Position numbers and translations under genes: made by a program | Assembly: GCA_910583785.1 (NCBI GenBank) | Contig: CAJTZK010000003.1 | Span: forward strand, 217,705 to 281,704 | Length of the DNA: 64,000 nt | Source of the DNA: an uncultured Oscillibacter sp. | GTDB lineage: Bacteria > Bacillota > Clostridia > Oscillospirales > Oscillospiraceae | Direction: 5' to 3' | Part shown: one piece after another, positions 51,310 to 59,785 of the stretch | Layout: the number at the start of each line of letters is the position of its first letter | How positions within the stretch are numbered: position 1 is the first letter of the stretch | Notes under the pieces: model-generated | Told to the model about the DNA's origin: nothing | What the model saw: only the letters and a program-made list of their open reading frames with translations | The model's database searches: none

Positions 51310-51338
51310 ATTATATCGAAAAGTCTCCCCCATGTCAA
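51310..51338 (-). promoter_or_regulatory. Perfect sigma-A promoter of the FIST-chemoreceptor operon
   Basis: On the minus strand: TTGACA (51338-51333), 17 bases, TATAAT (51315-51310). Confidence 0.88.
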
Positions 51339-51513
51339 TAACCGCCGCCAAATGTGGAGTGCCCGCTTACAAATTTTATTAGGAGCCATGCGGGGCAGGG
51401 GCGGACCTGCGTCCCCCCGTCTATGGGAAGCGCCGGGGGCCTGGGGGAAGGACAGACACGCGGGCCCGCCCCCATAGGATACCGCCTCCGCCCGCCGCCA
51501 AGCAGGCGGGAAA

Positions 51514-51558
51514 GGCGGCCCCATGGGCCGGGCTTGCGCCGGATTCCATGGGGCCGCC
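51514..51558 (-). terminator. Hairpin at the end of the BMP transporter operon
   Basis: GGCGGCCCCATGG pairs with CCATGGGGCCGCC (13 bp, 19-base loop), followed on the minus strand by TTTCCC. The remaining bases back to the FIST promoter (51339-51513) hold only further GC-rich inverted repeats. Confidence 0.65.
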
Positions 51559-51587
51559 GTCAATGGACCCTCCAGTGGGAAGCGGGA

Positions 51588-52583
51588 TCACCGGTCCTCC
51601 CGGAAATAGGCCAGCCCCAGGCTGGCGGGGGGCTGCTTCTCCTTGTTGTTGCGCATGCTGGAGACGATCAGCACGATGACTGTCACTACATAGGGCAGAA
51701 TCTTGTAGAGCTGGGTGGGGACAAAGGGAAGCACCAGGCGCAGGTACAGGATCATCAGCGCCCCGAAGAGCACGGAGCCCCAGATAGCGGCCAGGGGACG
51801 CCACATGCAGAAGATGACCAGGGCCACCGCCAGCCAGCCCACGCCGCTGAGGCCCTCGTGGTTCCACACGCATCCGGCGATGGTCATGATGTACACCATG
51901 CCGCCCACGGCGGAGATCCCGCCGCCGATGACAGTGGCCAGGTACTTATACCGTTCCACGGCAATGCCCGCCGCGTCCGCCGTGGCAGGGGATTCGCCCA
52001 CGGAACGCAGGTACAGCCCCGCCCGGGTGCGGTTCAGGAAGAAGAACATCCCGGCGGCCAGAACCAGCCCCAGGTAGAAAAACACGCTGTTGCCGAAGAG
52101 GATGCCCCCCAGGGCCGAGATATCCTGAAGGAAATCCGGGAAGGGGGAGTTCTGGAAAAAGCCCTTCAGCGTGTTGCCGATGGCAATATAGCCGTTTTCC
52201 CGGACCCGCATGTACTCGCCGATGAACTGGCCCACTCCTGTGCCGAAGATGGACAGGGCCAGTCCGGTGACGTTCTGGTTGGCCCGGAGGGTGATGGTGA
52301 GGAAGCTGAAAATCAGGGAGGCCAGGGCCCCCGCCAGGAAGGCGCAGAGGACGCCGATGCCTACGGCGATTATTCCGCTGGCCCCGGCTCCCGCCGCCTT
52401 TTCGTAGTAGAACACGCCCCCCAGGCCCAGGGCGCCGCCCATGAACATGATGCCCTCCACGCCCAGGTTCAGGTTGCCGGATTTCTCCGTCAGGATTTCC
52501 CCCAGGGTGCCGAAGAGCAGGGGCGTGCCATAGGTGATGGCGGCGATGATGAGGGCCAGGAACAGACTCAGGAAATTACCCAT
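51588..52583 (-). CDS. BMP-type nucleoside ABC transporter permease 2
   Basis: A 331-residue permease of the YufQ/NupQ type with ~9 predicted helices. GTLGEILTEKSGNLNLGVEGIMFMGG (~26-51) is the family's signature, and VRENGYIAIGNT plus ATADAAGIAVERYKYLATVIGG (~201-222) form the ATPase-docking region. It imports nucleosides or a related purine-like ligand with the three genes upstream. Overlaps the previous permease by eight bases. Confidence 0.92.
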   Translation of the reverse strand: MGNFLSLFLALIIAAITYGTPLLFGTLGEILTEKSGNLNLGVEGIMFMGGALGLGGVFYYEKAAGAGASGIIAVGIGVLCAFLAGALASLIFSFLTITLRANQNVTGLALSIFGTGVGQFIGEYMRVRENGYIAIGNTLKGFFQNSPFPDFLQDISALGGILFGNSVFFYLGLVLAAGMFFFLNRTRAGLYLRSVGESPATADAAGIAVERYKYLATVIGGGISAVGGMVYIMTIAGCVWNHEGLSGVGWLAVALVIFCMWRPLAAIWGSVLFGALMILYLRLVLPFVPTQLYKILPYVVTVIVLIVSSMRNNKEKQPPASLGLAYFREDR

Positions 52584-53670
52584 GCCGCGCCTCCTTCCTT
52601 CCCGCGCCGCGGAAAATCAGCCTGTAGTTGATGAAGAACTCACAGCCCAGCATGCAGAACAGCAAGATGCCGGTGATGATGTCCGAAATGGAGGTGGGCA
52701 CCGCCATGCGGGTCTGAAGGGTCTCGGCCCCCTTGCTCAAAACCGCCAGCAGGCCGGAGATGCCCACCATGGCGAAGGCGTTGAGCTGGCTGAGCCAGGC
52801 CACGGTGATGGAGGTGAAGCCCACGCCTCCGGCCACACCGTCGTACAGCGTGTTGTTGGCCCCGGAGGCCACGATAAACCCGACGATGCCGCTGATGGCC
52901 CCGGAGAGGAACATGGTCCGCATCATCACCCGGCCCACGTTCATGCCCGCGTACCGGGCGGTGTTGATGCTGTCGCCGATGACGGCGATCTCATAGCCAT
53001 GTTTCGTGTGGTTCATGTAGACGTGCATGAAAACCACCAGAACCAGCACGATGATCCAGCCGCAGTGGACCCCCAGCACCCGGGGGAGGCAGGCGGCCTC
53101 GTCAAACTGCGGGATAATCTGGGAGCCCTTCCGGCCCTCCCAGGGCCCGCCTTGGAGCCAGCGGACCACGCCGATGATGATATAGTTCATCATCAGGGTG
53201 AAGAGAGTCTCGTTGGTGTTCCACTTGGCCTTGAAAAAGGCGGGGATCAGGGCCCAGAGGCCCCCGGCCAGCGCGCCCGCCAGCCCCATCACCAGCAGCA
53301 GCACGGGGGAGGGCAGGCGGTTTGCCCAGAAGAGGGCGAAGTAGCTGGCGGCGATGGCCCCGGCGGTAATCTGGCCCTCCGCGCCGATGTTCCAAAAGCG
53401 CATCTTGAAGCAGGGGGCGATGGCCAGGGCGCAGCCAAGCAGGGGGACGGCGATCTTCACCGTCTGGCGGATGGCGCTCTTTTTCCCCAGGGCGCCGGAG
53501 ATCATGGTGCCGTAAGCGGTGACGGGATTGGCCCCCGCCAGGCCCATTACCAGGGCCCCCAGCAGCAGGGCGAAGAGGATGGACCCACACCGGATGCACC
53601 AGACCTTCCAGCCCTCCATGCCGTCCCGCTTGGCAAGGCGGATGAGGGGAATCTTCTTCTCGTGGCTCAT
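52576..53670 (-). CDS. BMP-type nucleoside ABC transporter permease 1
   Basis: A 364-residue permease of the YufP/NupP type, ~9-10 helices (first at ~28-48). MRFWNIGAEGQITAGAIAASYFALF (~90-114) is the family signature matching its partner's GNLNLGVEG. INTARYAGMNVGRVMMRTM (~222-240) is the coupling loop. The start at 53670 shares ATGA with the ATPase stop, showing coupled translation. Confidence 0.92.
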   Translation of the reverse strand: MSHEKKIPLIRLAKRDGMEGWKVWCIRCGSILFALLLGALVMGLAGANPVTAYGTMISGALGKKSAIRQTVKIAVPLLGCALAIAPCFKMRFWNIGAEGQITAGAIAASYFALFWANRLPSPVLLLVMGLAGALAGGLWALIPAFFKAKWNTNETLFTLMMNYIIIGVVRWLQGGPWEGRKGSQIIPQFDEAACLPRVLGVHCGWIIVLVLVVFMHVYMNHTKHGYEIAVIGDSINTARYAGMNVGRVMMRTMFLSGAISGIVGFIVASGANNTLYDGVAGGVGFTSITVAWLSQLNAFAMVGISGLLAVLSKGAETLQTRMAVPTSISDIITGILLFCMLGCEFFINYRLIFRGAGRKEARHG

Positions 53671-55205
53671 GCCTCTGCCTCCTTTCCGCCCAGGCGGGTC
53701 ATCAGCAGGCCGATCTGCTCCTTGGTGGCGGACCGGGCGTCCACCACGCCGCTGACCTTTCCGCCGCAGAGGACCAGAATCCGGTCGCACAGCTCCAGCA
53801 GCACGTCCAGGTCCTCGCCCACGTAGATGACGGCCACGCCTTTCATCTTCTGTTCCGTCAGCAGATTATAAATGGTATAGGAGGTGTTGATGTCCAGGCC
53901 CCGGACCGCGTAGGCGGTCATGAGCACCGAGGGGGCGCTGGCGATTTCCCGGCCCACCAGCACCTTCTGCACGTTGCCGCCGGACATCCGGCGGACGGGG
54001 AAGTCCGTGCCGGGGGTGACTACCTCCAGCTCCTTCCACACCCGCAGGGCCAGCTCGTTGGGGTCCTTCCGGTTGAGGAAGACCCCCGGGCCCTTTTTCC
54101 AGGAGCGGAGCATCATATTCCCCGTCATGCCCATAGAGCCCACCAGGCCCATGCCCAGCCGGTCCTCGGGGACGAAGGCCATGGCCACCCCGGCCTTGCG
54201 GATCTGCATGGGGGTTTTGCCCACCAGATTGGCGGGGGCCTGTCCGTCGGGGGTGTAGAGAATTTCCCCCTGGCTGACCAGGCAGAGGCCGGAAATGGCC
54301 TCCAGCAGCTCCTTCTGGCCGGACCCGGCAATGCCCGCCACGCCCAGGATTTCGCCGCCCATGGCGGTGAAGGACACGTTGTCCAGCTTTTTCACGCCCT
54401 CGCCGTCCAGGACGGTGAGGCCCTTGACCTCCAGGCGCTCCACGGTCCGTTCGTACCGGGGGCGGTCGATGTTCAGGGTCACGGCGTGGCCCACCATCAT
54501 GTCCGTAAGGGCCTGGGGGCTCGTCCCGCTGGTTTTCACGGTTCCGATGTACTTTCCCTTGCGGAGGACGGACACCTTGTCGGAAAGGGCCATGACCTCG
54601 TGGAGCTTGTGGGTGATGATGACGATGGCTTTCCCGTCGGCCTTCATGGCCCGGAGTACCTCAAAGAGCTTGTCCGTCTCCTGGGGGGTGAGGACGGCGG
54701 TGGGCTCGTCCAAAATCAGGATGTCGGCCCCCCGGTAGAGGACCTTGACAATCTCCACCGTCTGCTTCTGGGAGACGGACATGTCGTAGATTTTCTGGCC
54801 GGGGTCGATGTCGAAGCCGTACTTTTCGCAGATGGCCCGGACCTTTTCCTCGGCGGCCCGGATATCCAGCTTCCCCGGCTCCTCCAGCCCCAGGACGATG
54901 TTCTCCGCGGCGGTGAACACGTCCACCAGCTTGTAGTGCTGGTGAATCATGCCGATGCCGCACGCAAAGGCGTCCTTGGGGGAGCGGATGGAGACGGGCT
55001 CGCCGTTTACAAAAATCTGGCCCTCGTCGGGGAAGTAGATGCCGGAGAGCATGTTCATCAGCGTGGTTTTTCCGCTGCCGTTCTCCCCCAGCAGGGAGAG
55101 GATTTCACCCCGGTTTAATTGCAGGTCGATGCCGTCGTTGGCCACCACCTCGCCGAAGCGCTTGGTAATGCCTTTTAGCTCAATGGCGCATACATTGTGT
55201 TCCAA
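53667..55205 (-). CDS. BMP-type nucleoside ABC transporter ATPase (double domain)
   Basis: A 512-residue ATPase with two nucleotide-binding domains (YufO/NupO, RbsA-like). The first is complete: LLGENGSGKTTLMNML (~38-53), signature YDMSVSQKQTVEI, Walker B ILILDEPTAVLTP. The second is degenerate: Walker A region AGIAGSGQKELLEAI, signature RRMSGGNVQKV, and in place of Walker B VLMTAYAVRGLDI, so one site is likely non-hydrolytic, as usual in the family. A TTG start (55205) is used with AAAGGA upstream. A stem-loop separates it from the binding protein gene. Confidence 0.93.
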   Translation of the reverse strand: MEHNVCAIELKGITKRFGEVVANDGIDLQLNRGEILSLLGENGSGKTTLMNMLSGIYFPDEGQIFVNGEPVSIRSPKDAFACGIGMIHQHYKLVDVFTAAENIVLGLEEPGKLDIRAAEEKVRAICEKYGFDIDPGQKIYDMSVSQKQTVEIVKVLYRGADILILDEPTAVLTPQETDKLFEVLRAMKADGKAIVIITHKLHEVMALSDKVSVLRKGKYIGTVKTSGTSPQALTDMMVGHAVTLNIDRPRYERTVERLEVKGLTVLDGEGVKKLDNVSFTAMGGEILGVAGIAGSGQKELLEAISGLCLVSQGEILYTPDGQAPANLVGKTPMQIRKAGVAMAFVPEDRLGMGLVGSMGMTGNMMLRSWKKGPGVFLNRKDPNELALRVWKELEVVTPGTDFPVRRMSGGNVQKVLVGREIASAPSVLMTAYAVRGLDINTSYTIYNLLTEQKMKGVAVIYVGEDLDVLLELCDRILVLCGGKVSGVVDARSATKEQIGLLMTRLGGKEAEA

Positions 55206-55285
55206 AAAACGCTCATCCTTTCTAAGAGGTCCCGGCGGGGGACTGCGCTTGCGCCGGGCGGAGTCGGGATGGAGTGGAAAAGAAC

Positions 55286-55326
55286 AGGGGCCCCCGCAGG
55301 GGCCCCTATCAAGTTCTTTTGTTGAG
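55286..55326 (-). other. Intercistronic stem-loop after BMP lipoprotein gene
   Basis: AGGGGCCCC / GGGGCCCCT around CGCA, nested in AAAAGAAC...GTTCTTTT. It ends in TTCTTTT in the reading direction, so it is likely a leaky terminator that raises lipoprotein levels. Confidence 0.7.
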
Positions 55327-55332
55327 GCTGGA

Positions 55333-56613
55333 TTAGAACGCGGAGTTCAGCCACTCAATGCCGTCAATGGACAGGGCAAAGTAGGGCGCGGACTGGAAGT
55401 AGGACTCGTGGAAGGCCCCGTCGAACACGGCTTCCTCGGAATCGGGAGTGAAGTCGCCGTCGGTGTCCAGGGCGAAGGCGCTTTCCAGAGCCTTACCCTC
55501 GATGGTGAAGGTGGAGGTGTCGAAGACCTGGAGATCGCCGGTGCGGAGCTTGCCTTCCACTTCCGCCAGCTTTTCGGCGGTGCCGGGGGCGGCAATGGCC
55601 TCGTTCAGGTCCGTCATGACCACGGCGTCCATGTCCATGCCGTGGCACCAGTCCTGGTCAAAGCTCTCTCCGTTGGCCACGGACTCGATGGCATACTCGA
55701 AGTAGGGGGCCCAGTTGATCCGGGTGCCGATGAGGGAGGCCTCGGGGGCGACGGAGATCATGTCGTTGTTATAGCCCGTGTGGAACACGCCCTTGGACTG
55801 GGCCGTGGTGGCAGGGGTGGTGTTGTCGGAGTGCTGGGAGATCATGACGCAGCCCATGTCCGCCAGGGCGGAAGCGGCGTTGGCCTCTTCCGTGGCGTCG
55901 GACCAGGAGCCCACGAACTGGACCTTCATGGTGACGCTGGGGCAGACGCTCCGGGCGCCCAGGAAGTAAGAGGTGAAGCCGGAGATGACCTCGGCGAAGG
56001 AGAAGGCGCCCACGTAGCCGATGACGGCCTCGCTCTCAGAGATTTCACCCTCGTCGATCATCTGCTGGAGCTTCATGCCGGCCACGATGCCCGCAAGGTA
56101 GCGGCCCTCGTAGATGTTGGCGAAGGCGTTGTGGGTGTTGTCCAGATTGTCGCCCCAGGAGGCCTGGTTGGTGCAGGCGATAAACTCGATTTCGGGATAG
56201 TCGGGGGCCACCTTCAGCATGAAGGGCTCGAAGCCGAAGGAGTTGTTGATGATGAGGTCGCAGCCGTCTTCCGCCAGCTCGATGTTGGCGTCCTCGCAGC
56301 CGGAGTCCTCCCCGACGTTCCATTTGACGACCCAGTCCACGGTGATGCCGCTGGCGGCCAGGGCCTCGGTGGCGGCCTCCTTGCCCCGGATGAAGTTGTA
56401 GGTGTAGCCCTGGTCATTTTCGTCGCCGATGCAGATCAGGCCTACCTTGACGGTTTTGCCCTCGGCGGGCTCGCTGCCGGAATCGGCGGGCGGCTGGGCA
56501 TCGGCGGGTTTGGACTCGTCTGCGGGCGTGCTGTCCCCGCCGCCACCGCCTCCGCAGGCGGCCAGGCTCAGGACCAGGATCATAGACAGCAGCAATGCAA
56601 GAAACTTCTTCAT
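55333..56613 (-). CDS. BMP family nucleoside-binding lipoprotein
   Basis: A 426-residue lipoprotein of the BMP/PnrA/NupN type. The signal is MKKFLALLLSMILVLSLAAC with lipobox LAAC (Cys ~20), then a Gly/Pro/acidic linker (~21-52). Core motifs are GLICIGDENDQGYTYNFIRGKEAA (~57-80), CDLIINNSFGFEPFM (~116-130) and a later VISGFTSYFLGAR stretch. It binds purine nucleosides in studied relatives; here the ligand could differ. The start is at 56613 with AAGGAGGA upstream, and transcription starts from a good promoter at 56684-56712. Confidence 0.93.
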   Translation of the reverse strand: MKKFLALLLSMILVLSLAACGGGGGGDSTPADESKPADAQPPADSGSEPAEGKTVKVGLICIGDENDQGYTYNFIRGKEAATEALAASGITVDWVVKWNVGEDSGCEDANIELAEDGCDLIINNSFGFEPFMLKVAPDYPEIEFIACTNQASWGDNLDNTHNAFANIYEGRYLAGIVAGMKLQQMIDEGEISESEAVIGYVGAFSFAEVISGFTSYFLGARSVCPSVTMKVQFVGSWSDATEEANAASALADMGCVMISQHSDNTTPATTAQSKGVFHTGYNNDMISVAPEASLIGTRINWAPYFEYAIESVANGESFDQDWCHGMDMDAVVMTDLNEAIAAPGTAEKLAEVEGKLRTGDLQVFDTSTFTIEGKALESAFALDTDGDFTPDSEEAVFDGAFHESYFQSAPYFALSIDGIEWLNSAF

Positions 56614-56683
56614 TCTGATACTCCTCCTTAATAAAAATATGTATGGAAGGGAACGGGGAGGGCAGGCCTCCCCAGCTAATTTA

Positions 56684-56712
56684 ATTATACAGGAAAGCGG
56701 TGGAAAGTTCAA
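56684..56712 (-). promoter_or_regulatory. Sigma-A promoter of the BMP transporter operon
   Basis: On the minus strand: TTGAAC (56712-56707), 17 bases, TATAAT (56689-56684). Confidence 0.82.
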
Positions 56713-56827
56713 TGCGCATTTTCAGGTTTTTGGAAATTTACAGAAGAGCCCTGGGGGTTCCTGGCAATTTCTACGAATTCTCCAAAGGCCGGAACTCCGG
56801 CAGAAGGGAAACTTTTCCGGATTTCCT

Positions 56828-56856
56828 TTGACAAATCCACCGGAATGTGGGATACT
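56828..56856 (+). promoter_or_regulatory. Sigma-A promoter of NagD-like gene
   Basis: TTGACA (56828-56833), 17 bases, GATACT (56851-56856). Confidence 0.7.
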
Positions 56857-56918
56857 CTAGGGGAGCGGAGACCCATATTACACAGGGCCCCGGGCCCTTG
56901 GAGCGACAGGAGCGGACC

Positions 56919-57695
56919 ATGGAACAACTGAGAAAGAAGAAGGGCTTCATCTGCGACATGGACGGCGTGATCTACCACGGGAACCAGGTCTTGCCGGGCG
57001 TGCGGAAATTCGTCGAGTGGCTGGCGGAGGAGAAGAAAAATTACCTGTTCCTCACCAACTCCAGCCAGTACACCCCCAAGGAGCTCCAGCAGAAGCTGGC
57101 CCGGATGGGGCTGGATGTGGACGAGTCCCACTTTTATACCAGCGCCCTGGCCACGGCGCACTTCCTGGACAGCCAGGCCCCGGGGTGCAGCGCCTATGTG
57201 CTGGGGGAGCACGGGATTACCAACGCCCTCTATGATAAAGGCATTACCTACAACGATGTGAACCCGGACTATGTGGTGGTGGGGGAGTCCTCCGCCTACA
57301 ACCTGGAGCAGGTCACCAAGGCCATCCGCCTGGTAAACGCCGGGGCCAAGCTCATTGGCACCAACCCGGACCTGACGGCTCCTGCGGAGGCGGGCATCGT
57401 CCCGGCCTGCCGGGCCCTCATCGCCCCCATTGAGCTGGCCACGGAGAAAAGCGCCTATTTCGTGGGCAAGCCCAACCCCCTGATGATGCGCACAGGCCTG
57501 CGGATGCTGGGGGTCCACTCGGAGAATGCGGTCATGATCGGCGACCGGATGGACACGGACATCATTGCTGGCATTGAGACGGGCCTGGACACGGTTCTGG
57601 TCCTCTCCGGCGTGTCCACCCGGGAGACCTGCGCGGAGTATCCCTACCGTCCCAAGTTTATCCTGAAGGGTGTGGGAGAGATTCCCGGGAAGTAA
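56919..57695 (+). CDS. HAD-IIA family phosphatase, NagD-like
   Basis: A 258-residue HAD hydrolase. Motif I is GFICDMDGVIYHG (~9-21, nucleophile and acid/base Asp), motif II FLTNSSQYTP (~43-52), motif III Lys in YFVGKPNPLMM, motif IV MIGDRMDTDIIAG (~208-220). NagD hydrolyses nucleoside monophosphates, which would fit the adjacent divergent nucleoside importer, but substrate is inference. The ATG at 56919 follows AGGAG; an upstream in-frame ATG (56847) lies in the promoter. Confidence 0.92.
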   Translation: MEQLRKKKGFICDMDGVIYHGNQVLPGVRKFVEWLAEEKKNYLFLTNSSQYTPKELQQKLARMGLDVDESHFYTSALATAHFLDSQAPGCSAYVLGEHGITNALYDKGITYNDVNPDYVVVGESSAYNLEQVTKAIRLVNAGAKLIGTNPDLTAPAEAGIVPACRALIAPIELATEKSAYFVGKPNPLMMRTGLRMLGVHSENAVMIGDRMDTDIIAGIETGLDTVLVLSGVSTRETCAEYPYRPKFILKGVGEIPGK

Positions 57696-58003
57696 GGGTG
57701 AAGCCAGAGGCTTGAGCAGGCCCTGGAAGGGCCTGGCACCGGCGGGTGTTCTCAAGGCGCGTCGGATGTTTCCCGCCTGCGTGCCGTGTCCCGCCGCCTG
57801 TAAACGGGCAAACCGTCTCCGGTTTGAGGCGTTTGCGTAATTGCCATACGGTAAGCTGTTAACCCGCTTGGCCTGCAGATTTTTGCTAAAGCGTACAGGG
57901 GAGCCTGCCAGCAGGGCTGGTAGTAGCTTCCCCAAAAAAAGAAAGAGCCCCCCGTCCTTTCTGGGCGGGGTGCTTCCTTGTTTATTTCCCCAGGCGCTCC
58001 TCT
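57696..58003. other. Unassigned stretch before transposase remnant
   Basis: About 300 bases with no supported gene. A hairpin at ~57946-57975 (GCCCCCCGTCC / GGGCGGGGTGC with imperfect pairing) may be a terminator. The rest looks like decayed DNA preceding the transposase remnant. Confidence 0.4.
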
Positions 58004-58390
58004 ATGGTGAGGGCGTTGGAGGTGGATGCGCATGGTATGCCGGTGTGATTCTTTATCAGTTCTGGTACCACAGCGGATTGCACAGTTGCAGCGCAACTGA
58101 TTGCGGGATTCCGGGCAGAGTACCTTCTGGCAGACCGGGGCTATGATACAGACGCGATTATCCTCAAGGCTGTTGACGAGGACATGACGCCGGTCATTCC
58201 ACCAAGAAAGAACCGAAAACATCTGCGGGAATACGGCAAATATCTCTACAAACTCCGTCATCTCGTAGAAAATGCTTTCCTTCTTCTCAAAAGGTGGCGC
58301 GGTATTGCTACACGCTACGCCAAAAACGCCGCTTCTTTCACTGCCGCTGTCCAAATCCGCTGCATTGCTATTTGGCTCCTTATTTATTGA
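58004..58390 (+). pseudogene. IS5-family transposase remnant with in-frame stop
   Basis: Only the C-terminal part of a DDE transposase remains. The reading frame gives VDAHGMPV, a TGA at 58046-58048 (a likely CGA Arg codon in intact copies), then FFISSGTTADC, YLLADRGYDTDAII (second catalytic Asp), LYKLRHLVENAFLLLKRWRG (catalytic Glu), ATRYAKNAASF and IRCIAIWLL to the stop. The N-terminal half and first Asp are missing. Terminal inverted repeats were not found. It cannot be active. Confidence 0.88.
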
Positions 58391-58411
58391 CGATACTATC
58401 TAGGAGATGTT

Positions 58412-58636
58412 TCATCCAGCTGGATTTCTAGTAATCAATACCAATGTGCTATACGGGACTCCATGCTTTTGATATCCGTTTTTCATTGTTTCACCAATAT
58501 TCTTTGAATTATTCCATCCATATCCATAATAAAACTTTCGCAAATGATCGGCCCTCACATGCTTTTTATTATAATGTTTTATCATAATATGGTGGACGGA
58601 TTCTAAAGGATAGGCGGGCCCCGCTGGTATTTTCAT
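58412..58636 (-). CDS. Small AT-rich hypothetical protein (74 aa)
   Basis: I do not recognise this protein. It starts with an ATG after AAGAAGG and runs to a TGA beside the transposase remnant. Codons are markedly AT-rich compared with the flanks. The sequence is basic and aromatic (VHHIMIKHYNKKHVR, FYYGYGWNNSKN), with several His. It might be the intact end of an imported gene, for example a toxin tail, or just a fragment. Confidence 0.4.
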   Translation of the reverse strand: MKIPAGPAYPLESVHHIMIKHYNKKHVRADHLRKFYYGYGWNNSKNIGETMKNGYQKHGVPYSTLVLITRNPAG

Positions 58637-58765
58637 AAAATATACCCTTCTTATTTTCAGGGCCTATTCACTTCTATCTTCTTCCTAGATGGATCCAATT
58701 CAAACAACTTTAGAGGAAATTGTCCAGATAGACGGCCACGCCCTCGCAGGCCGCAAAGGGACACC

Positions 58766-59189
58766 TCACCATCGATCCATTTCTATGTTTTCGGGGCTGA
58801 TAGAATAATCTCTAATATCGTCATACCCAGACGGCGTTTTCCCTCTGACAGTTTCTGTTTTTGTGATATAGGCGCAATCCTTTAATTGCAGAATCAACGC
58901 GTCAATTAAGCGGAGCGGGTATTTAATGTCAATTTTACCATAGGTATCAGATGAAACTATCGTTCTTGTGCTTGTCAAAAATAAAGCATTCATTGCACCA
59001 GTACAAATGCGCAAAATCCGATCCATATAGTGAAAAAATCTTTTTGCTTTTTATTTAACGTCATTGCGGTCCAATTTTTATCTTTATTGCCACCATCAAT
59101 GTGAAACTGTTCTCCGAAAACAGGCTGCTGCAAATCCCTATACACGACTTTTAATTCACTTACATTTATATTTATATTGCCTCCAGTAA
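58766..59189 (-). pseudogene. Broken AT-rich gene fragment
   Basis: On the minus strand a coding-like stretch (NINVSELKVVYRDLQQPVFG, then EQFHIDGGNKDKNWTAMT) runs into a stop near 58985. A second frame starting around 59026 (MDRILRIC... TYGKIDIKYPLRLIDALILQ, ending SPENIEMDRW) continues it. The frames overlap in a shared region, suggesting a frameshift. No start with ribosome site was found at the left end, where the sequence abruptly becomes GC-rich. Family unknown. Confidence 0.4.
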
Positions 59190-59579
59190 TTGAAGAAAGC
59201 GGGCGATCCCAGCCCGGATTTCCTAGCGGCGGTGACGGACCTGACGGAGAGCGCGTGCCTTCGCCGGAACGAGGCGACGCCCGGCGCCCCCGGCGTAGTG
59301 TATGAGAGCGTCATGTCCTACTGCAAGAAGGCCCGGCATGGCAAATTCCCGCTGAATATGACGTATCCCATCGTCAGGCACTTCGATGGCCGGAACGACG
59401 GGCTGGTGTCGGTAGAGTCGGCCAAATGGGGGGAGCGGTTCATCCTCCTGGAGCCGGAGGGGAAGCGGGGCATCTCCCACGGCGATGTGGTGGACTTGAA
59501 CCGGGAAAACATCCGGGGCTTCGACGGGCGGGAGTTCTATGTGAAACTGGCAGCGGATTTGAAGCGCCGGGGGTATTGA
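59190..59579 (+). pseudogene. Truncated alpha/beta-hydrolase (lipase-like) C-terminal fragment
   Basis: 129 codons that match only the C-terminal third of a lipase-like hydrolase. GDPSPDFLAAVTDLTESAC, then a run ending YPIVRHFDGRNDGLVSVESA contains the acid residue region, and SHGDVVDLNRENI holds the catalytic-type His. The nucleophile GxSxG part is missing, and the frame opens with TTG without a ribosome site at the joint with AT-rich DNA. Likely the right-hand remnant of a gene cut by the insertion. Confidence 0.7.
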
Positions 59580-59586
59580 GGTACAT

Positions 59587-59623
59587 GCAGAGAGGACGGC
59601 CTTAGGGCCGTCCTCTGCTTTTG
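59587..59623 (+). terminator. Terminator after truncated hydrolase
   Basis: GAGGACGGCC, TTA, GGCCGTCCTC with outer GCAGAG/CTCTGC pairing, then TTTTGT. Probably the original terminator of the hydrolase gene. Confidence 0.85.
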
Positions 59624-59785
59624 TATATTGCGCGCCGGAGATTGAAGATTTGGATACAGGCTACCGGAATTCCATCGCCGCATTACAATAACGCCAATGT
59701 TTTTTAAAACACTTCCGGATGACCAGATCAGGAACGCAATAAGCGAACCTTCAAAAATACGCTCAAGCTTCCTGCTCTTGGCCTT

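Noticed and set aside
57752..58354. A 200-codon minus-strand open frame across the transposase remnant
   Set aside because: It runs antisense to a clearly homologous transposase fragment and through a terminator-like hairpin, with no start signal.
59190..59579. Complete small protein
   Set aside because: The sequence aligns in character only with the C-terminal third of lipase-like hydrolases and lacks the nucleophile part and a ribosome site, so it is listed as a pseudogene.
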